This document shows positions 12,549 through 25,232 of a stretch of 64,000 nucleotides of DNA, in pieces; the first letter of the stretch is position 1, and the number at the start of each line of letters is the position of its first letter. Under the pieces are notes generated by a model. It searched no databases. It was given only the letters and a program-made list of their open reading frames with translations, and was not told the origin of the DNA. Made by a program: the position numbers and the translations under genes. Location: positions 1 through 64,000 of the forward strand of contig DAICZS010000007.1 in assembly GCA_027311025.1 (NCBI GenBank), given 5' to 3'. The stretch is from Ferrovaceae bacterium (GTDB lineage: Bacteria > Pseudomonadota > Gammaproteobacteria > Burkholderiales > Ferrovaceae).

Positions 12549-13346
12549 TTGTCACGGATTCCCGCAACATTTGAACGGCTGGCGCGTGCAGGGCGTAAAG
12601 CGCTGATTCCCTTCTTTTCGGTTGGTGACCCCAGCCTCGCACTTTGCGTGCCCACGATGCAAGCCATGGTCTCGGGCGGTGCCGACATCCTGGAATTGGG
12701 GGTCCCGTTTTCCGATCCCATGGCTGACGGTCCGACCATTCAACGTTCCAGCGAGCGCGCATTGAAAAACGGGGTGTCGCTGCAGGATGTCCTGAATGCG
12801 GTGACCCGGTTTCGTCAGACGGATGACCAAACCCCTGTGGTACTGATGGGGTACGCCAATCCCATCGAGCGCATGGGTCGCGAACGCTTTGCCGACCAAT
12901 GCGCCAGTGCAGGCGTGGATGGCGTTCTGGTCGTGGATTATCCGCCCGATGAAGCGCGTGAATTGGGAAAGCTGCTGAGGCCTCATGGAATCGACTCCAT
13001 TTTCCTGCTCTCGCCAACCTCCACTGACGCGCGCATCAAGGAAATTGCTGCATTGGCCTCCGGCTACATCTACTATGTGTCGTTGCGTGGGGTTACAGGC
13101 GCGTCAAACATGGACCCTCAAGAAGTGGCACGCCAGATTGCGCGGATCAAAACCGCTGCCACGGTGCCGGTAGGTGTGGGTTTTGGAATTCGTGATGGGG
13201 CTACGGCGCACCTGCTGGCTGGAGTGGCAGATGCCATTGTGGTGGGTTCGCGTATCGTGGAGGAGATCGAAGCCAGCGCCGCGGACGAGATTCCTGCACG
13301 GGTTGGCGCGTTGATCAATCTTTTTCGTCAAGCCATGGATGCCTGA
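12549..13346 (+). CDS. trpA: Tryptophan synthase alpha chain
   Basis: TTG start at 12549; ILELGVPFSDPMADGPTIQ; GVGFGIRDGATA. Confidence 0.95.
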   Translation: MSRIPATFERLARAGRKALIPFFSVGDPSLALCVPTMQAMVSGGADILELGVPFSDPMADGPTIQRSSERALKNGVSLQDVLNAVTRFRQTDDQTPVVLMGYANPIERMGRERFADQCASAGVDGVLVVDYPPDEARELGKLLRPHGIDSIFLLSPTSTDARIKEIAALASGYIYYVSLRGVTGASNMDPQEVARQIARIKTAATVPVGVGFGIRDGATAHLLAGVADAIVVGSRIVEEIEASAADEIPARVGALINLFRQAMDA

Positions 13347-13349
13347 TCA

Positions 13350-14216
13350 ATGAGCTGGTTTAAAAAACTGCTGCCACCGCGCATCAAGCGCGACAAGAAT
13401 AACAGCAAGGGTTCCGTGCCCGAGGGTTTGTGGGTGAAATGTGGTTCTTGCGAGGCGGTCTTGTACCGCTCCGATCTCGAATCCAATCTGCATGTATGCC
13501 CAAAATGCTCCCACCATATCCGGATTTCTGCGCGTACGCGTCTGGACGGCTTTCTGGATGCGGATGGCCGCTTTGAAATCGGATCAGAAATCATTCCAGT
13601 AGACAGCCTCAAGTTCAAGGATAGCCGGCGCTATGTGGATCGTCTTACAGAGGCAGCCAACGCCACCGGCGAAACCGATGCGCTGGTGGTGATTCAAGGC
13701 ACGCTAAACGGCCTTCCCCTGGTGGCGGCGGCATTTGAGTTTGAGTTCATGGGCGGCTCCATGGGTTCGGTGGTCGGCGAGCGGTTTGTGCGTGCCGTAG
13801 AAGCAGCCATCGACCAGAAATATCCCTTTGTCTGTTTTCTGGCCAGTGGTGGCGCCCGAATGCAGGAAGGCCTTTTATCCTTGATGCAAATGGCTAAAAC
13901 CTGCGCAGCCTTGACGAGGCTTGCCCAGGCGCGACTGCCGTTTATTTCCGTTCTGACCGATCCCACCATGGGTGGAGTTTCTGCCAGCTTTGCCATGATC
14001 GGTGATGTGGTAATTGCCGAGCCCAATGCGCTCATTGGATTTGCAGGGCCACGCGTGATCGAGCAGACCGTGCGAGAAGTGCTTCCCGAAGGGTTTCAGC
14101 GTTCGGAGTTTTTGCTCGAAAAAGGGGCCATCGACATGATCGTGGATCGACGGCAGATGCGTGATAGGATCGCAAACATTCTTGGTCAGCTGACGCAGGT
14201 TGCCGAAACCGCCTGA
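13350..14216 (+). CDS. accD: Acetyl-CoA carboxylase carboxyltransferase beta subunit
   Basis: Zn-finger CGSCEAVLY...[28 protein letters not shown]. Confidence 0.97.
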   Translation: MSWFKKLLPPRIKRDKNNSKGSVPEGLWVKCGSCEAVLYRSDLESNLHVCPKCSHHIRISARTRLDGFLDADGRFEIGSEIIPVDSLKFKDSRRYVDRLTEAANATGETDALVVIQGTLNGLPLVAAAFEFEFMGGSMGSVVGERFVRAVEAAIDQKYPFVCFLASGGARMQEGLLSLMQMAKTCAALTRLAQARLPFISVLTDPTMGGVSASFAMIGDVVIAEPNALIGFAGPRVIEQTVREVLPEGFQRSEFLLEKGAIDMIVDRRQMRDRIANILGQLTQVAETA

Positions 14217-14239
14217 CTGGCAGCAAAAACGAGGGATTC

Positions 14240-14857
14240 ATGAAACGTCCCCTGAATGCTCAAGAACAAGCCTTGCGGATTCAGAGTCGGCGCAGGATGA
14301 TTGGAGCGGCGGTCATCATGCTCTGTGTGGTGCTTCTGCTGCCCATGATTCTGGATCACTCCATGGGGCCCAAGCTCGCAGCGCCCGGGCTGACACCCGC
14401 GCTCAAAGAGACGCAACAGGACAAGAACCTGGTTGATCCAGCCACCGTCGCACGCTCCGATCTGCCCCAGCCGGCTGCTGCCGAAACTCCCCCTGCTGCG
14501 GCATCGCCATCGCTTCCGGCCGAGCCATTCGCTGCTGCCGAGACTGCAGCCATTCCTGCTCCAGCCACTGCGGTGGTTTCCACGGCTGCCAAACCTGCAA
14601 CCCAGACTGCGGTGCCTGCTTCAAACAAGACCGCTTACTGGGTTCAGGTGGGTGTTTTCAGCGATCGCAGCAAGGCGCAGGCGCTGATCAAAAAACTCGC
14701 CGATCATGAGATTCACGCCGTTGGGGAAGAAGCGCACTACAAGGACGGTGCTCGCGTTCGTGTTCGCATTGGCCCCCTGAACAACAAAGCGGAGGCGGTG
14801 GCAATGACGCATCAGCTCGATCAACTCACCGTTAAATCCATGGTCATCTCGCCATGA
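14240..14857 (+). CDS. SPOR-domain cell-division protein, DedD-like
   Basis: Single N-terminal TM, Ala/Pro-rich linker, C-terminal YWVQVGVFSDRSKAQALIKKL...RVRIGPLNNKAEA (SPOR). Confidence 0.88.
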   Translation: MKRPLNAQEQALRIQSRRRMIGAAVIMLCVVLLLPMILDHSMGPKLAAPGLTPALKETQQDKNLVDPATVARSDLPQPAAAETPPAAASPSLPAEPFAAAETAAIPAPATAVVSTAAKPATQTAVPASNKTAYWVQVGVFSDRSKAQALIKKLADHEIHAVGEEAHYKDGARVRVRIGPLNNKAEAVAMTHQLDQLTVKSMVISP

Positions 14858-15363
14858 TGGACGCGCTTGCAACCCTGACCTGGATCGACTGGAGCCTGCT
14901 CTCCATCGTACTCATCTCGATCATTTTCGGCGTGATTCGAGGCATGGTGCGAGAGTTTTTTTCCCTGCTGGGGTGGGTTGTTGCATTTTGGCTTGCAAAA
15001 TCGTTCAGCCTGATGGGTTCTCTTTGGCTTGCACCGTTCATCAGCAGCGAAACAATTCGGTTGATGGCGGCTTTCGTGATCCTTTTCCTTGCGGGATTGG
15101 TAATCACCGCAGTGTTGGGCCATTTCCTGAGCGCCATGGCAACCAGCATTGGGTTTGGGGCGCTCAATCGCGTGCTGGGAGCAATCTTCGGCCTGTTGCG
15201 CGGCTGGCTCCTTGTGGTGATTCTCGTGATGCTTGCGGGGATGACCGCGTTTCCTATGGAGAGGGATTGGAAATCCTCAATTTTCATTGACTGGGCCGTG
15301 CACAGCGGTAAATTATTGATGCCCTACCTGCCAGCCCGGATGTCCGAGCGCATCCATTTTTAA
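14854..15363 (+). CDS. cvpA: Colicin V production protein-like membrane protein
   Basis: [39 protein letters not shown]; position before purF. Confidence 0.9.
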   Translation: MMDALATLTWIDWSLLSIVLISIIFGVIRGMVREFFSLLGWVVAFWLAKSFSLMGSLWLAPFISSETIRLMAAFVILFLAGLVITAVLGHFLSAMATSIGFGALNRVLGAIFGLLRGWLLVVILVMLAGMTAFPMERDWKSSIFIDWAVHSGKLLMPYLPARMSERIHF

Positions 15364-15436
15364 GCACCCGGAACGGGCAATCGGAGTAGAATGCGAGGGT
15401 CCGGGAACTACCATTTTTTCAGGGACTTTCTGTTTT

Positions 15437-16963
15437 ATGTGCGGAATAGTCGGAATCGTCGCCAAGATACCCGTCAACCAGCTGCTTTATGACGGACTGC
15501 AACTGCTCCAGCATCGTGGTCAGGATGCAGCAGGCATCGCCACCGCGGATGGCAGTACTTTCCATATGCACAAAGGGTTGGGTCTGGTGCGGGACGTGTT
15601 CCGCACCCGGGACATGCGTGCCCTGACAGGAAATGTCGGCATTGCCCATTGTCGCTATCCTACGGCGGGTTCTGCCAGCTCTCCGGCAGAAGCACAGCCG
15701 TTCTATGTCAATTCGCCCTTTGGCATCGTGTTGGGACATAACGGCAATCTGACCAATTCAGAACACCTGCGAGCCGAGCTTTTCGAGCAGGATCGTCGCC
15801 ATGTCAACACCAACTCTGATTCCGAGGTATTGCTCAATGTCCTGGCGCACGAGTTGCATGATGCGGCCAAAGGCCACAAGCTCGACCCCAATGATATCTT
15901 CAAGGCAGTAGGGCAGGTCTATCGCCGCTGCCACGGAGCCTACGCGGCCGTCACTATCATCGCGGGACATGGTTTGCTGGCTTTCCGCGATCCCCACGGC
16001 ATTCGCCCTTTGGTGATTGGACGCAACGTCACGCCCATGGGGACAGAGTTCATGGTGGCTTCAGAAAGCGTGGCGCTGGATGCCTTGGGCTTTGAGTTGT
16101 TGCGCGATGTGGAGCCTGGTGAAGCCATCCTCATCGACGAGGGCGGCAATTTCTATAACCGGATTTGTGCCGACGCCCCCCAGAAAAATCCCTGCATCTT
16201 CGAGTATGTGTATCTGGCCCGTCCTGACTCGGTCATGGACGGTATCTCCGTTTACGAAACGCGGCTCAAGATGGGTGAGAGTCTGGGTAACAAGATCCGG
16301 CGCATCGCGCCAGACCTCAAGCTGGATGTGGTCATTCCCATACCGGACACCAGTCGCCCCAGCGCCTTGCAGCTGGCGCTCAAACTGGGCGTTCCCTATC
16401 GGGAAGGTTTCATCAAAAACCGCTACATCGGCCGTACCTTCATCATGCCGGGGCAGGCCGAGCGTAAAAAGTCCGTGCGCCAAAAACTGAACGCCATCGG
16501 CTTCGAGTTCAAGGGCAAGAACGTATTGCTGGTGGACGATTCCATTGTACGGGGAACCACCAGTCGCGAAATCGTCCAGATGGCACGCGATTGTGGCGCC
16601 AACAAGGTCTACTTTGCTTCGGCCGCACCGCCTGTGCGCTTTCCCAATGTGTATGGCATCGATATGCCCACACGTCAGGAGCTGTTGGCCACCGGGCGCT
16701 CAGATGCTGAAATTGCCCTTGAAATCGGTGCCGATGCCGTGTTTTATCAGGACCTCGACGATCTCGTGCATGATGTCAGAGGGGCGGCTCCGGGCATCGA
16801 CCGATTTGACGCCTCCTGTTTTGATGGCTTCTACATTACTGGAGACATCACGCCAGAGTACCTGGCCGACATCGAGGCGCATCGCTGTGATGGCGAAACC
16901 CGATCAGGCAATGAATCGACGCAGCAACTGGACCTCAATCTCAGCGCGGTTGAATCGGCGTGA
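15437..16963 (+). CDS. purF: Amidophosphoribosyltransferase
   Basis: MCGIVGIV N-terminal Cys; [18 protein letters not shown]. Confidence 0.97.
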   Translation: MCGIVGIVAKIPVNQLLYDGLQLLQHRGQDAAGIATADGSTFHMHKGLGLVRDVFRTRDMRALTGNVGIAHCRYPTAGSASSPAEAQPFYVNSPFGIVLGHNGNLTNSEHLRAELFEQDRRHVNTNSDSEVLLNVLAHELHDAAKGHKLDPNDIFKAVGQVYRRCHGAYAAVTIIAGHGLLAFRDPHGIRPLVIGRNVTPMGTEFMVASESVALDALGFELLRDVEPGEAILIDEGGNFYNRICADAPQKNPCIFEYVYLARPDSVMDGISVYETRLKMGESLGNKIRRIAPDLKLDVVIPIPDTSRPSALQLALKLGVPYREGFIKNRYIGRTFIMPGQAERKKSVRQKLNAIGFEFKGKNVLLVDDSIVRGTTSREIVQMARDCGANKVYFASAAPPVRFPNVYGIDMPTRQELLATGRSDAEIALEIGADAVFYQDLDDLVHDVRGAAPGIDRFDASCFDGFYITGDITPEYLADIEAHRCDGETRSGNESTQQLDLNLSAVESA

Positions 16964-18135
16964 ACGAAGAATTTGATTTTGACACCCTGGCGATTCGCAC
17001 AGGGATCCATCGCAGTGCATTCAATGAACATTCTGAAGCGCTGTACCTGACTTCGAGCTATGTCTTCAAAAATGCCCAGCAAGCGGCAGACCGTTTTGGC
17101 AATCGCGAGCCTGGAAACATCTATTCACGCTTCACCAATCCCACCGTCACGGCATTCCAGGAGCGCCTGGCCGCCCTTGAGGGTGGCGAGGCCTGCATCG
17201 CCACGGCCAGTGGCATGTCGGCTATTCTCAGCACCGTCATGGGGTTGCTCAAGGCGGGAGACCACATTGTCGCATCGCGTAGTGTTTTTGGAAGCACGGT
17301 ACAACTGCTGGTCAACATCATGGGGCGCTTCGGCATTGAAACCACTTTCGTGCCGTTGAGCGATATTGCGGCCTGGAAGAATGCCATACGTCCCAACACC
17401 CGGATGTTCTTCGTTGAAACCCCTGCCAACCCCACCATGGAACTGGTGGATATTCCGGCGCTATCAGTGGTGGCCCGAGCAGATGCAGTCACGCTCGTGG
17501 TGGACAACTGTTTTTGTACCCCTGCCTTGCAGCGTCCCCTGGCGCTGGGCGCAGACCTTGTGATTCATTCCGCCACCAAGTATCTGGATGGTCAGGGTCG
17601 CGTTCTGGGAGGGGCGATCGTCGGATCGCGACAACTGCTGATGGAGGGTGGCATTTATCAGTTCTTGCGGACAGCAGGACCCACTTTGAGTGCGTTCAAT
17701 GCCTGGGTGTGCCTCAAGGGTCTTGAGACGCTGAAGCTGCGTATGGAAGCCCAATCCAAAAATGCCCAGGCCCTGGCTGAATGGCTGGAGCGCCATCCTG
17801 CGGTGGCCCGCGTTTACTATCCCGGACTGCCTTCCCATCCCCAATACGAACTGGCTTGCCGTCAACAATCTCTTGGTGGCGCCATCGTCACTTTTGATGT
17901 GGTGGGGGGGCAGGCCGAGGCCTGGCGCGTCATTGATGCCACAGAGGTGATTTCCATCACAGGAAACCTCGGCGATACCAAAAGCACCATTACCCATCCG
18001 GCCACCACAACCCATGGACGCATTTCTGAAGCAGAGCGTCAGGCAGCGGGCATTGGTCCGGGAATGATCAGGATTTCCGTCGGGCTGGAATCGCTACAGG
18101 CCTTACAGTCAGACCTGGCCCGCGGGTTGGGTTAG
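16960..18135 (+). CDS. metZ: O-succinylhomoserine sulfhydrylase
   Basis: PLP Cys/Met metabolism family; [22 protein letters not shown]; purF-metZ synteny; GTGA overlap with purF. Confidence 0.9.
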   Translation: MNEEFDFDTLAIRTGIHRSAFNEHSEALYLTSSYVFKNAQQAADRFGNREPGNIYSRFTNPTVTAFQERLAALEGGEACIATASGMSAILSTVMGLLKAGDHIVASRSVFGSTVQLLVNIMGRFGIETTFVPLSDIAAWKNAIRPNTRMFFVETPANPTMELVDIPALSVVARADAVTLVVDNCFCTPALQRPLALGADLVIHSATKYLDGQGRVLGGAIVGSRQLLMEGGIYQFLRTAGPTLSAFNAWVCLKGLETLKLRMEAQSKNAQALAEWLERHPAVARVYYPGLPSHPQYELACRQQSLGGAIVTFDVVGGQAEAWRVIDATEVISITGNLGDTKSTITHPATTTHGRISEAERQAAGIGPGMIRISVGLESLQALQSDLARGLG

Positions 18136-18857
18136 AGCGGCACAAACCGACAGCCTTCACTGTCGCAACGCAATGCCCCGGCGCGGGTTGCATTCCAGTC
18201 CTGCAGCACCCAGCGTTCGCAAACATGGTCATCCAGACGATACACGTGACGAGCCGGCCGGTGCGTATGGCCGTGAATCAGTCGTGGATATTCGTATTTA
18301 CGCAGCAAATCCATGACGGCTTGTGGCGTCACATCCATGATTTCCATGGTTTTGGATTGCTTGGCCTTATGGCTCATTGCCGTGGCATCACGGGCCATTT
18401 TGTAGCGGGCCTCGAGCGGCAAAGCCAGAACCTGGCGTTGCCAGGTGGCGCTTCGCACCTGTTTTCGGTAAGCCTGATATTCCGCATCTTCCGTGCATAA
18501 CAGGTCACCGTGGGTCAGCAAGGTACGCACGCCATACAACATGGTCTCGGTAGGGTCGGGCAGCAGGGTGGCTCCGCACGCCTCGGCAAAACCCTGACCC
18601 AGCAGAAAATCCCGGTTGCCGTGCATGAGAAACAGGGCGGTTCCTGAAGCGGTGAGCGCTTTCAAGGCCTCCACAATCTTGCGATTGAAGGGGGCTGGCA
18701 TGTCGTCGTCGCCCACCCAGGTTTCAAAAAGGTCCCCCAGGATATAGAGGGCCTCCGCTTCCTGGCAGGGACCGGCAAGAAACTCCAGAAAGCGCTTTCG
18801 GATGAGCGGCGTATCTTCGGACAGATGCAGGTCTGAAATGAAAAGGGTATGCAGCAC
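18132..18857 (-). CDS. lpxH: UDP-2,3-diacylglucosamine hydrolase
   Basis: FISDLHLSEDTP; ILGDLFETWVGDDD; MHGNRDFLLG; IHGHTHRPA. Confidence 0.94.
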   Translation of the reverse strand: MLHTLFISDLHLSEDTPLIRKRFLEFLAGPCQEAEALYILGDLFETWVGDDDMPAPFNRKIVEALKALTASGTALFLMHGNRDFLLGQGFAEACGATLLPDPTETMLYGVRTLLTHGDLLCTEDAEYQAYRKQVRSATWQRQVLALPLEARYKMARDATAMSHKAKQSKTMEIMDVTPQAVMDLLRKYEYPRLIHGHTHRPARHVYRLDDHVCERWVLQDWNATRAGALRCDSEGCRFVPL

Positions 18858-18868
18858 GGCGCGATGCG

Positions 18869-19360
18869 TTAAATGACCTGGGCGCTTTCGATGATGATGT
18901 CTTCCGTTGGAACATCACCGTGGCCCGCACGGTGTCCCGTGGCTGCGCCTTTGATGCGATCCACGACGTCCTGGCCTTCCACGACCTTGCCAAAGACGCA
19001 ATATCCAAAACCGTCACGGGAAGGGGCGCTGAAATTGAGGAAGCTGTTGTTTTTGACGTTGATGAAAAACTGCGCCGTCGCCGAATGGGGATCGGACGTG
19101 CGGGCCATGGCAATGGTATAGCACTCATTGGACAGACCGTTGGATGCTTCGTTTTCGATGGGCGAGCGGGTCTGTTTCTGTTTCATGCCTGGTTCGAAAC
19201 CACCGCCCTGGATCATGAAGCCGTCAATGACGCGATGAAAAATGGTGTTGTCATAGAAGCCGGCTTCCACGTATTCCAGAAAGTTGGCTACGGTTTTGGG
19301 TGCCTTTTCTGCGTCGAGTGCCAGAACGATATCGCCAAAATTGGTTTTAAAACGAACCAT
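18869..19360 (-). CDS. ppiB: Peptidyl-prolyl cis-trans isomerase, cyclophilin type
   Basis: [38 protein letters not shown]. Confidence 0.94.
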   Translation of the reverse strand: MVRFKTNFGDIVLALDAEKAPKTVANFLEYVEAGFYDNTIFHRVIDGFMIQGGGFEPGMKQKQTRSPIENEASNGLSNECYTIAMARTSDPHSATAQFFINVKNNSFLNFSAPSRDGFGYCVFGKVVEGQDVVDRIKGAATGHRAGHGDVPTEDIIIESAQVI

Positions 19361-19371
19361 GGTGTCTCCAG

Positions 19372-19953
19372 TTAGTTGAGTTTGTCGGCCTTGGCCTTGA
19401 GGGTTTTGTTATTGGGGTCCAGCTTCAAGGCATGGGCATAAGACTGTCGTGCCAGGGCCAGGTAAAGGTCTGCAAGGTTTTCGTAAGCGGTAGCGTAGTT
19501 GGGTTGAACCACCAGGGCCGTTTCCAGCGCTTTGCGCGCATCATCCAGACGACCCTTGCCAGCATAGAGTACGGCCAGATTATTGTAAGGCGCCACCATT
19601 TCAGGAAAGCGCTCTGTCATGCCTTCCAGGACGGCGATGGCTTCATCCGTTTTTCCCAGTTTGGTCAGGATCTGTGCCTTGAGGAACAAGACCGAACCGT
19701 CCTGGGAATTGACGTCAAGGTACTGGTTGGCTGCGTTCAGGGCCTCTTGCAACTTCCCCTCGACCGCCAGCTTCTGGATGGCTTTGGGGCTGCTGACCAC
19801 GCTGTCCGGGGGCAGGGGGGCGGCCGTGACGACGGGCGTGGGCGTATCGACGGATTGCGCGGGCCCGGCAGTCTCTGCGGCCAGGGCGTTGTGGCAAAGC
19901 CCCGCCACCAAAACCGCCAAAGTGATGCGCATTGCGGCAGGGTAAAGAACCAT
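19372..19953 (-). CDS. Secreted/periplasmic TPR-repeat protein
   Basis: Signal-peptide-like N-terminus; TPR motifs [45 protein letters not shown]. Confidence 0.8.
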   Translation of the reverse strand: MVLYPAAMRITLAVLVAGLCHNALAAETAGPAQSVDTPTPVVTAAPLPPDSVVSSPKAIQKLAVEGKLQEALNAANQYLDVNSQDGSVLFLKAQILTKLGKTDEAIAVLEGMTERFPEMVAPYNNLAVLYAGKGRLDDARKALETALVVQPNYATAYENLADLYLALARQSYAHALKLDPNNKTLKAKADKLN

Positions 19954-20071
19954 ATCGTGGTATACTTAAACTCGGTCAGGTCTGCAGAATATTTAATTAT
20001 ATCAATAAACTGCGTCATCTTCCACTACGGCGGCAAGAAGCCGCTCCAAAGTGGCGGATGTCCATTCAAAC

Positions 20072-21487
20072 ATGCTCAAACTCTTCAATACACTTACCCG
20101 TTCCGTAGCCCCTTTCCAGCCCATTGAGCCTGGCAAGGTTCGTATGTATGTCTGCGGCATGACGGTTTATGACCGCTGCCATCTGGGCCATGCGCGGATG
20201 CTGGTGGATTTTGACCTGGTATACCGCTGGTTGCTGGCTTCGGGGTTTGAAGTGATATATGTGCGTAATATCACTGATATTGACGATAAAATCATTGATC
20301 GTGCAGCTAAAAATCATGAATCCATCGGCGAATTGACGGGGCGCATGATTGCCGCAATGCATGACGACCTGCGTCGTCTCAACGTGTTGCCTCCCACCTT
20401 CGAGCCGCGAGCCACGGAACATGTTCCGGGAATGCTTGCCATCATCGAAACGCTGATCAAACGCGGATTGGCCTATGTGGGCGAAAACGGCGACGTTTAC
20501 TACTCCGTGCATGATTTTCCGGGCTACGGCAAATTATCGGGAAAATCGCTCGAAGACCTGCGCGCTGGCGAGCGAATTGCGGTGGATGCGTACAAAAGGG
20601 ACCCCCTTGATTTCGTGTTGTGGAAAGCGGCCAAACCCGGCGAGCCTTCATGGCCTTCTCCCTGGGGGCCCGGTCGCCCGGGATGGCACATCGAGTGCTC
20701 GGCCATGAGTGAACATTTTCTCGGCGAGCATTTTGACATTCATGGGGGAGGGCACGATCTCCAGTTTCCGCACCATGAAAACGAAATCGCACAAAGCGAA
20801 GGTGCGCACGGGCATGTCTTCGTCAATGTCTGGATGCACAACGGGTTTTTGCGCGTCAACGATGAAAAAATGTCCAAATCCCTGGGAAATTTTTTCACCA
20901 TTGAAGAAGTCCTCAAGGTGTTTGACGCAGAAGTCATCCGATTTTTCCTGCTGCGTGGGCATTACCGCAGCCCGCTCAATTACACCGATGGGCACCTCGA
21001 AGATGCGCGCCAGGCGCTCAACACGCTTTACACTTCGTTACGGGGAAGACAGGTCAGTGCAGGTGCGGTGAACTGGGATGATGAGGCGGCACGGCAATTC
21101 AAGGCTGCACTCGATGACGATCTCAATACGCCGGAGGCCATGGCCGTCCTGTTTGGTCTTGCTCGAGAAACCAACCGTAACGGCAGTGATGCCGCCGCTA
21201 CACAACTCTACCGTTTGGCACAGATCCTGGGGCTGCTGGGAAAAAATCCGGACCGCTGGATGCAGGAAGGTGCCGGCCGCGTTGCTGCCACGGTAGAGCA
21301 GGGCTCCATTGAGGCCACAGGGTCAGCGCAATCCGACGCCCAACGCATCGAAGCCCTGATTCAGGACCGGGCCGCAGCGCGGCGAGCCCGGAACTTTGCC
21401 GAGTCTGACCGCATCCGTGACGTTTTGCTCGCTGAAGGGATCGTCCTGGAGGATGGCCCCCAGGGAACGATCTGGCGTAGGGTTTAG
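20072..21487 (+). CDS. cysS: Cysteinyl-tRNA synthetase
   Basis: [47 protein letters not shown]. Confidence 0.97.
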   Translation: MLKLFNTLTRSVAPFQPIEPGKVRMYVCGMTVYDRCHLGHARMLVDFDLVYRWLLASGFEVIYVRNITDIDDKIIDRAAKNHESIGELTGRMIAAMHDDLRRLNVLPPTFEPRATEHVPGMLAIIETLIKRGLAYVGENGDVYYSVHDFPGYGKLSGKSLEDLRAGERIAVDAYKRDPLDFVLWKAAKPGEPSWPSPWGPGRPGWHIECSAMSEHFLGEHFDIHGGGHDLQFPHHENEIAQSEGAHGHVFVNVWMHNGFLRVNDEKMSKSLGNFFTIEEVLKVFDAEVIRFFLLRGHYRSPLNYTDGHLEDARQALNTLYTSLRGRQVSAGAVNWDDEAARQFKAALDDDLNTPEAMAVLFGLARETNRNGSDAAATQLYRLAQILGLLGKNPDRWMQEGAGRVAATVEQGSIEATGSAQSDAQRIEALIQDRAAARRARNFAESDRIRDVLLAEGIVLEDGPQGTIWRRV

Positions 21488-21497
21488 TGGCGGGGCA

Positions 21498-22637
21498 TCA
21501 GACCGCGCTGAAAAAATCCTTGACCTTGTCCATGAAGGTCTTGGCTCGCGGGTTGTGTGTGGCGTTGTCGCGCGTGGATGTCTCCAGCTGGCGCAGCAGT
21601 TCCTTCTGCGCTTCAGTCAGCTTGACCGGGGTTTCCACCACCACGTGACACATCAGGTCGCCATGACCGCTGCCGCGCAGCGCCTTGATGCCTTTGCCGC
21701 GTAACCGAAAGACCTGTCCGGTTTGGGTTTCAGCCGGAACCTTCAATTTGGCGTGTCCGTCCAGGGTGGGAATTTCGATTTCTCCACCCAGGGCTGCCAC
21801 GCCAAAACTGATCGGCATCTCGCAATGCAAATCCGCGCCATCGCGTTCAAACACCGGATGGGCGCGGATCTGGACGACCACATAGAGATCGCCGGGCGGG
21901 CCTCCAGACACGCCATGTTCACCTTCGCCAGCCAGGCGGATTCTATCGCCATGGTCAATGCCTGCGGGAATTTTGACAGCCAGGGTTTTATGTCGCTTGA
22001 TGCGTCCGGCACCGCCACAATCCGGGCAGGGATGGGCGATGGTGGTTCCGCTGCCATGACAGGCGGGGCAGGTTTGCTGGATGGAAAAGAATCCTTGCTG
22101 CATGCGAACCTGGCCCTGGCCCCCGCAGGTACCGCAGGTAGTGGGGGAAGTGCCCGGTTTTGCGCCAGAACCCTTGCAGGTGGTGCAGGTTTCCATGGCG
22201 GGAATGCGAATCTGGGTTTCGGTGCCGCGTGCAGCTTCTTCCAGCCCGATCTCCAGGTTGTAGCGCAGGTCGGCGCCGCGATATACCCCGCCTTGTCTGC
22301 CGCGTCCTCCGCCTCCGCCGAACAGATCTCCGAAAATATCGCCAAACGCGTCCGAAAACCCCCCGCCCATGCCGCCAAAGCCGGGGCCCCCAGGGCCCCC
22401 GCCATGGCTGGGATCTACGCCGGCGTGGCCGTAGCGGTCATAGGCAGCCCGTTTGTCGGAATCGGACAGGATCTCGTAGGCTTCCTTGGCTTCCTTGAAC
22501 TGCCCCTCGGCTTTCGAGTTGTCCGGATTGCGATCCGGGTGATATTTCATTGCCAACTTGCGGTAGGCCTTCTTGATATCCTCCTCAGAAGCGTCCCGGT
22601 TGACCCCCAATACCTCGTAAAAATCGCGTTTGCTCAT
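21498..22637 (-). CDS. dnaJ: Chaperone DnaJ
   Basis: J-domain with HPD; G/F region; four CxxCxGxG-type zinc motifs. Confidence 0.97.
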   Translation of the reverse strand: MSKRDFYEVLGVNRDASEEDIKKAYRKLAMKYHPDRNPDNSKAEGQFKEAKEAYEILSDSDKRAAYDRYGHAGVDPSHGGGPGGPGFGGMGGGFSDAFGDIFGDLFGGGGGRGRQGGVYRGADLRYNLEIGLEEAARGTETQIRIPAMETCTTCKGSGAKPGTSPTTCGTCGGQGQVRMQQGFFSIQQTCPACHGSGTTIAHPCPDCGGAGRIKRHKTLAVKIPAGIDHGDRIRLAGEGEHGVSGGPPGDLYVVVQIRAHPVFERDGADLHCEMPISFGVAALGGEIEIPTLDGHAKLKVPAETQTGQVFRLRGKGIKALRGSGHGDLMCHVVVETPVKLTEAQKELLRQLETSTRDNATHNPRAKTFMDKVKDFFSAV

Positions 22638-22648
22638 ACTGGGCGGGC

Positions 22649-24598
22649 TTATTTGTGATTTTTATCTTTAACTTCCTCAAATTCGGCATCCACCACATTT
22701 TCTTCCTTCTGGTTGCCCCCTGATGTTGAGGCTCCAGCCCCGTGTTCGGCTCCTGCGGCCGCACCCGCACCTGCACCTTGCTCTGCACCGTACATCTTTT
22801 CAGCCAGCTTGTGACTGGCTTCGGAGAGCGCCTCAGTCTTGGCGGCCATGGCAGCCGTGTCTTCCGATTTCAGCGCGGCTTCCGCATCCTTGAGGGCGCC
22901 CTCGATTTTCTCTTTCTCGTCCGCCGCAAGCTTGTCGCCATGGTCTTTGAGGGACTTGGTCACACTGTGCACCAGAGCTTCGAGCGTGTTCTTGGTGTTG
23001 ACCGCTTCCAGATTTTTCTTGTCCTCTTCGGCATGCTCTTCAGCATCCTTCACCATGCGTTGAATTTCCTCTTCCGACAAGCCGGAATTGGCCTTGATGG
23101 TGATCTTGCTTTCCTTGCCCGTGGCCTTGTCCTTGGCGCCCACATGCAGAATGCCGTTGGCATCAATGTCAAACGAGACCTCGATCTGTGGCATGCCACG
23201 CGGCGCAGGAGGAATGTCGGAGAGGTTGAACTGCCCCAGGCTCTTGTTGCCGGAAGCCATTTCCCGTTCACCCTGCAGCACGTGGATGGTCACGGCAGAC
23301 TGATTGTCGTCAGCCGTGGAAAATACCTGAGAGGCCTTGGTCGGGATCGTGGTGTTCTTCTGGATCAGTCGCGTCATCACACCGCCCAGGGTTTCAATGC
23401 CCAGGGACAGGGGGGTCACGTCCAGCAGCAGCACATCCTTGACTTCCCCTTGCAGCACGCCGCCCTGGATGGCGGCACCGATGGCGACGGCTTCATCCGG
23501 ATTGACGTCCTTGCGTGGCTCGCGTCCAAAGAATTCCTTCACGCGTTCCTGGACCTTGGGCATGCGGCTTTGTCCACCCACCAGAATCACATCAGAAATG
23601 TCGCTGATCTTGACGCCGGAATCCTTGAGCGCCACCTCGCACGGTTTGATGGTGCGCGCAATGAGGTCCTCTACCAGGCTTTCCAGCTTGGCGCGCGTCA
23701 TTTTGACCACCAGATGTTTGGGGCCCGAAGCATCTGCGGTGATGTAGGGCAGATTCACTTCGGTCTGTTGTGCCGAAGACAGTTCGATCTTGGCCTTCTC
23801 GGCAGCTTCCTTGAGGCGTTGCAGTGCCAGCACGTCCTTGCGCAGGTCAAGACCGTTCTCACGCTTGAACTCGTCTGCCAGAAAATCAATGATGCGCAGG
23901 TCAAAGTCTTCCCCACCCAGGAAAGTGTCGCCATTAGTGGACAGCACTTCAAACTGGTGTTCGCCTTCCACCTCGGCGATCTCGATGATGGAGATGTCGA
24001 AAGTGCCGCCACCGAGGTCGTACACCGCAATCTTGCGGTCGCCTTCCTTCTTGTCCAGGCCAAATGCCAGCGCGGCAGCGGTGGGTTCGTTGATGATGCG
24101 CTTGACCTCGAGGCCTGCAATCCGGCCTGCGTCCTTGGTGGCCTGACGCTGACTGTCATTGAAGTAGGCCGGGACGGTGATGACGGCCTCGGTCACTTCC
24201 TCGCCCAGGTAGTCTTCGGCAGTCTTTTTCATTTTTTGCAGGACGGCAGCCGAAACCTCCGGGGGGGCCATTTTCTTACCTTGGGCCTCAACCCAGGCAT
24301 CCCCGTTGCTTGCCTTGACGATGCTGTAGGGCACCATGTTGATGTCCTTCTGCACCATCTCTTCCGAAAACTTGCGCCCAATCAGGCGCTTGACGGCGAA
24401 AAGCGTGTTTTTGGGGTTGGTGATGGCCTGTCGTTTGGCCGGTGCGCCTACCAGAACCTCGCCATCGTCCACGTAAGCCACGATGGAAGGCGTCGTGCGC
24501 GTACCTTCGGCGTTTTCAATGACCTTGGGTTTGCCGTTCTCCATGACAGCTACGCAGGAGTTGGTGGTGCCCAGGTCGATTCCAATGATTTTGCCCAT
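22649..24598 (-). CDS. dnaK: Chaperone DnaK (Hsp70)
   Basis: [22 protein letters not shown]; 649 aa; C-terminal EEVKDK. Confidence 0.98.
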   Translation of the reverse strand: MGKIIGIDLGTTNSCVAVMENGKPKVIENAEGTRTTPSIVAYVDDGEVLVGAPAKRQAITNPKNTLFAVKRLIGRKFSEEMVQKDINMVPYSIVKASNGDAWVEAQGKKMAPPEVSAAVLQKMKKTAEDYLGEEVTEAVITVPAYFNDSQRQATKDAGRIAGLEVKRIINEPTAAALAFGLDKKEGDRKIAVYDLGGGTFDISIIEIAEVEGEHQFEVLSTNGDTFLGGEDFDLRIIDFLADEFKRENGLDLRKDVLALQRLKEAAEKAKIELSSAQQTEVNLPYITADASGPKHLVVKMTRAKLESLVEDLIARTIKPCEVALKDSGVKISDISDVILVGGQSRMPKVQERVKEFFGREPRKDVNPDEAVAIGAAIQGGVLQGEVKDVLLLDVTPLSLGIETLGGVMTRLIQKNTTIPTKASQVFSTADDNQSAVTIHVLQGEREMASGNKSLGQFNLSDIPPAPRGMPQIEVSFDIDANGILHVGAKDKATGKESKITIKANSGLSEEEIQRMVKDAEEHAEEDKKNLEAVNTKNTLEALVHSVTKSLKDHGDKLAADEKEKIEGALKDAEAALKSEDTAAMAAKTEALSEASHKLAEKMYGAEQGAGAGAAAGAEHGAGASTSGGNQKEENVVDAEFEEVKDKNHK

Positions 24599-24636
24599 GT
24601 TGTTATGCCTCGAAATGTTTGATTTTGATGGTTCTT

Positions 24637-24664
24637 ATATCGGGGTGAGTCTTGAATATTCAAG
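24637..24664 (-). promoter_or_regulatory. Sigma-32-type promoter upstream of dnaK
   Basis: Minus strand: CTTGAA-tattcaagactca(13)-CCCCGATAT; -35 overlaps the grpE stop codon. Confidence 0.72.
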
Positions 24665-25205
24665 AGGGAGTGGTGGTTTTTGCCTTGGAGACCGTAACCA
24701 GCGCAGGGCGCAGGATCCGCTCGTTCAGGGCAAACCCCTTTTGCATGACCGTGACGACCGTGTTGGCCGGCACCGAGTCGCTTTCCAGCGAGGCAATGGC
24801 CTGGTGGCGGTTGGGGTCGAATTTTTCGTTGAGCGGGTTGATCTCGGTGACGTTAAATTTTTCGAAAACGGATGCCAATTGGCGGGCTGTCAGGGTAACG
24901 CCGCTACGATAGCTTTCCACGGTGGCTTCCTTGACCTGCTGCGCGGCTTCCAGGCTGTCCATGACGGACAGCAACTCGGCAGCAAAGGATTCCAGCGCAA
25001 ATTTCCGGGCCTGGGCGAGGTCTGTTGCCGCGCGCCTTCTGACGTTCTCTGTTTCAGCCTTGGCGCGCAGCCATGCGTCTTCCTTTTCGCGCACCATGGC
25101 CTCGGCCTGGTTGAGGGCTGCAAGCGCCTGCTCGAGGGTCAGGGCTGGGATGGCTGAGGCGGCCTCTGCGGCGGCAGCTTCTGTTTCTGGATTCGTCGGT
25201 TGCAT
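24660..25205 (-). CDS. grpE: Nucleotide exchange factor GrpE
   Basis: [37 protein letters not shown]; position before dnaK. Confidence 0.95.
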   Translation of the reverse strand: MQPTNPETEAAAAEAASAIPALTLEQALAALNQAEAMVREKEDAWLRAKAETENVRRRAATDLAQARKFALESFAAELLSVMDSLEAAQQVKEATVESYRSGVTLTARQLASVFEKFNVTEINPLNEKFDPNRHQAIASLESDSVPANTVVTVMQKGFALNERILRPALVTVSKAKTTTPS

Positions 25206-25232
25206 CGTGATCTCCTCAAGGAATGCACGAAC

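Noticed and set aside
22742-24622. 626-aa open frame antisense to the entire dnaK gene
   Set aside because: Long antisense ORFs opposite dnaK/Hsp70 are a well-known by-product of codon bias; there is no recognisable domain, and the sense frame is unambiguously DnaK.
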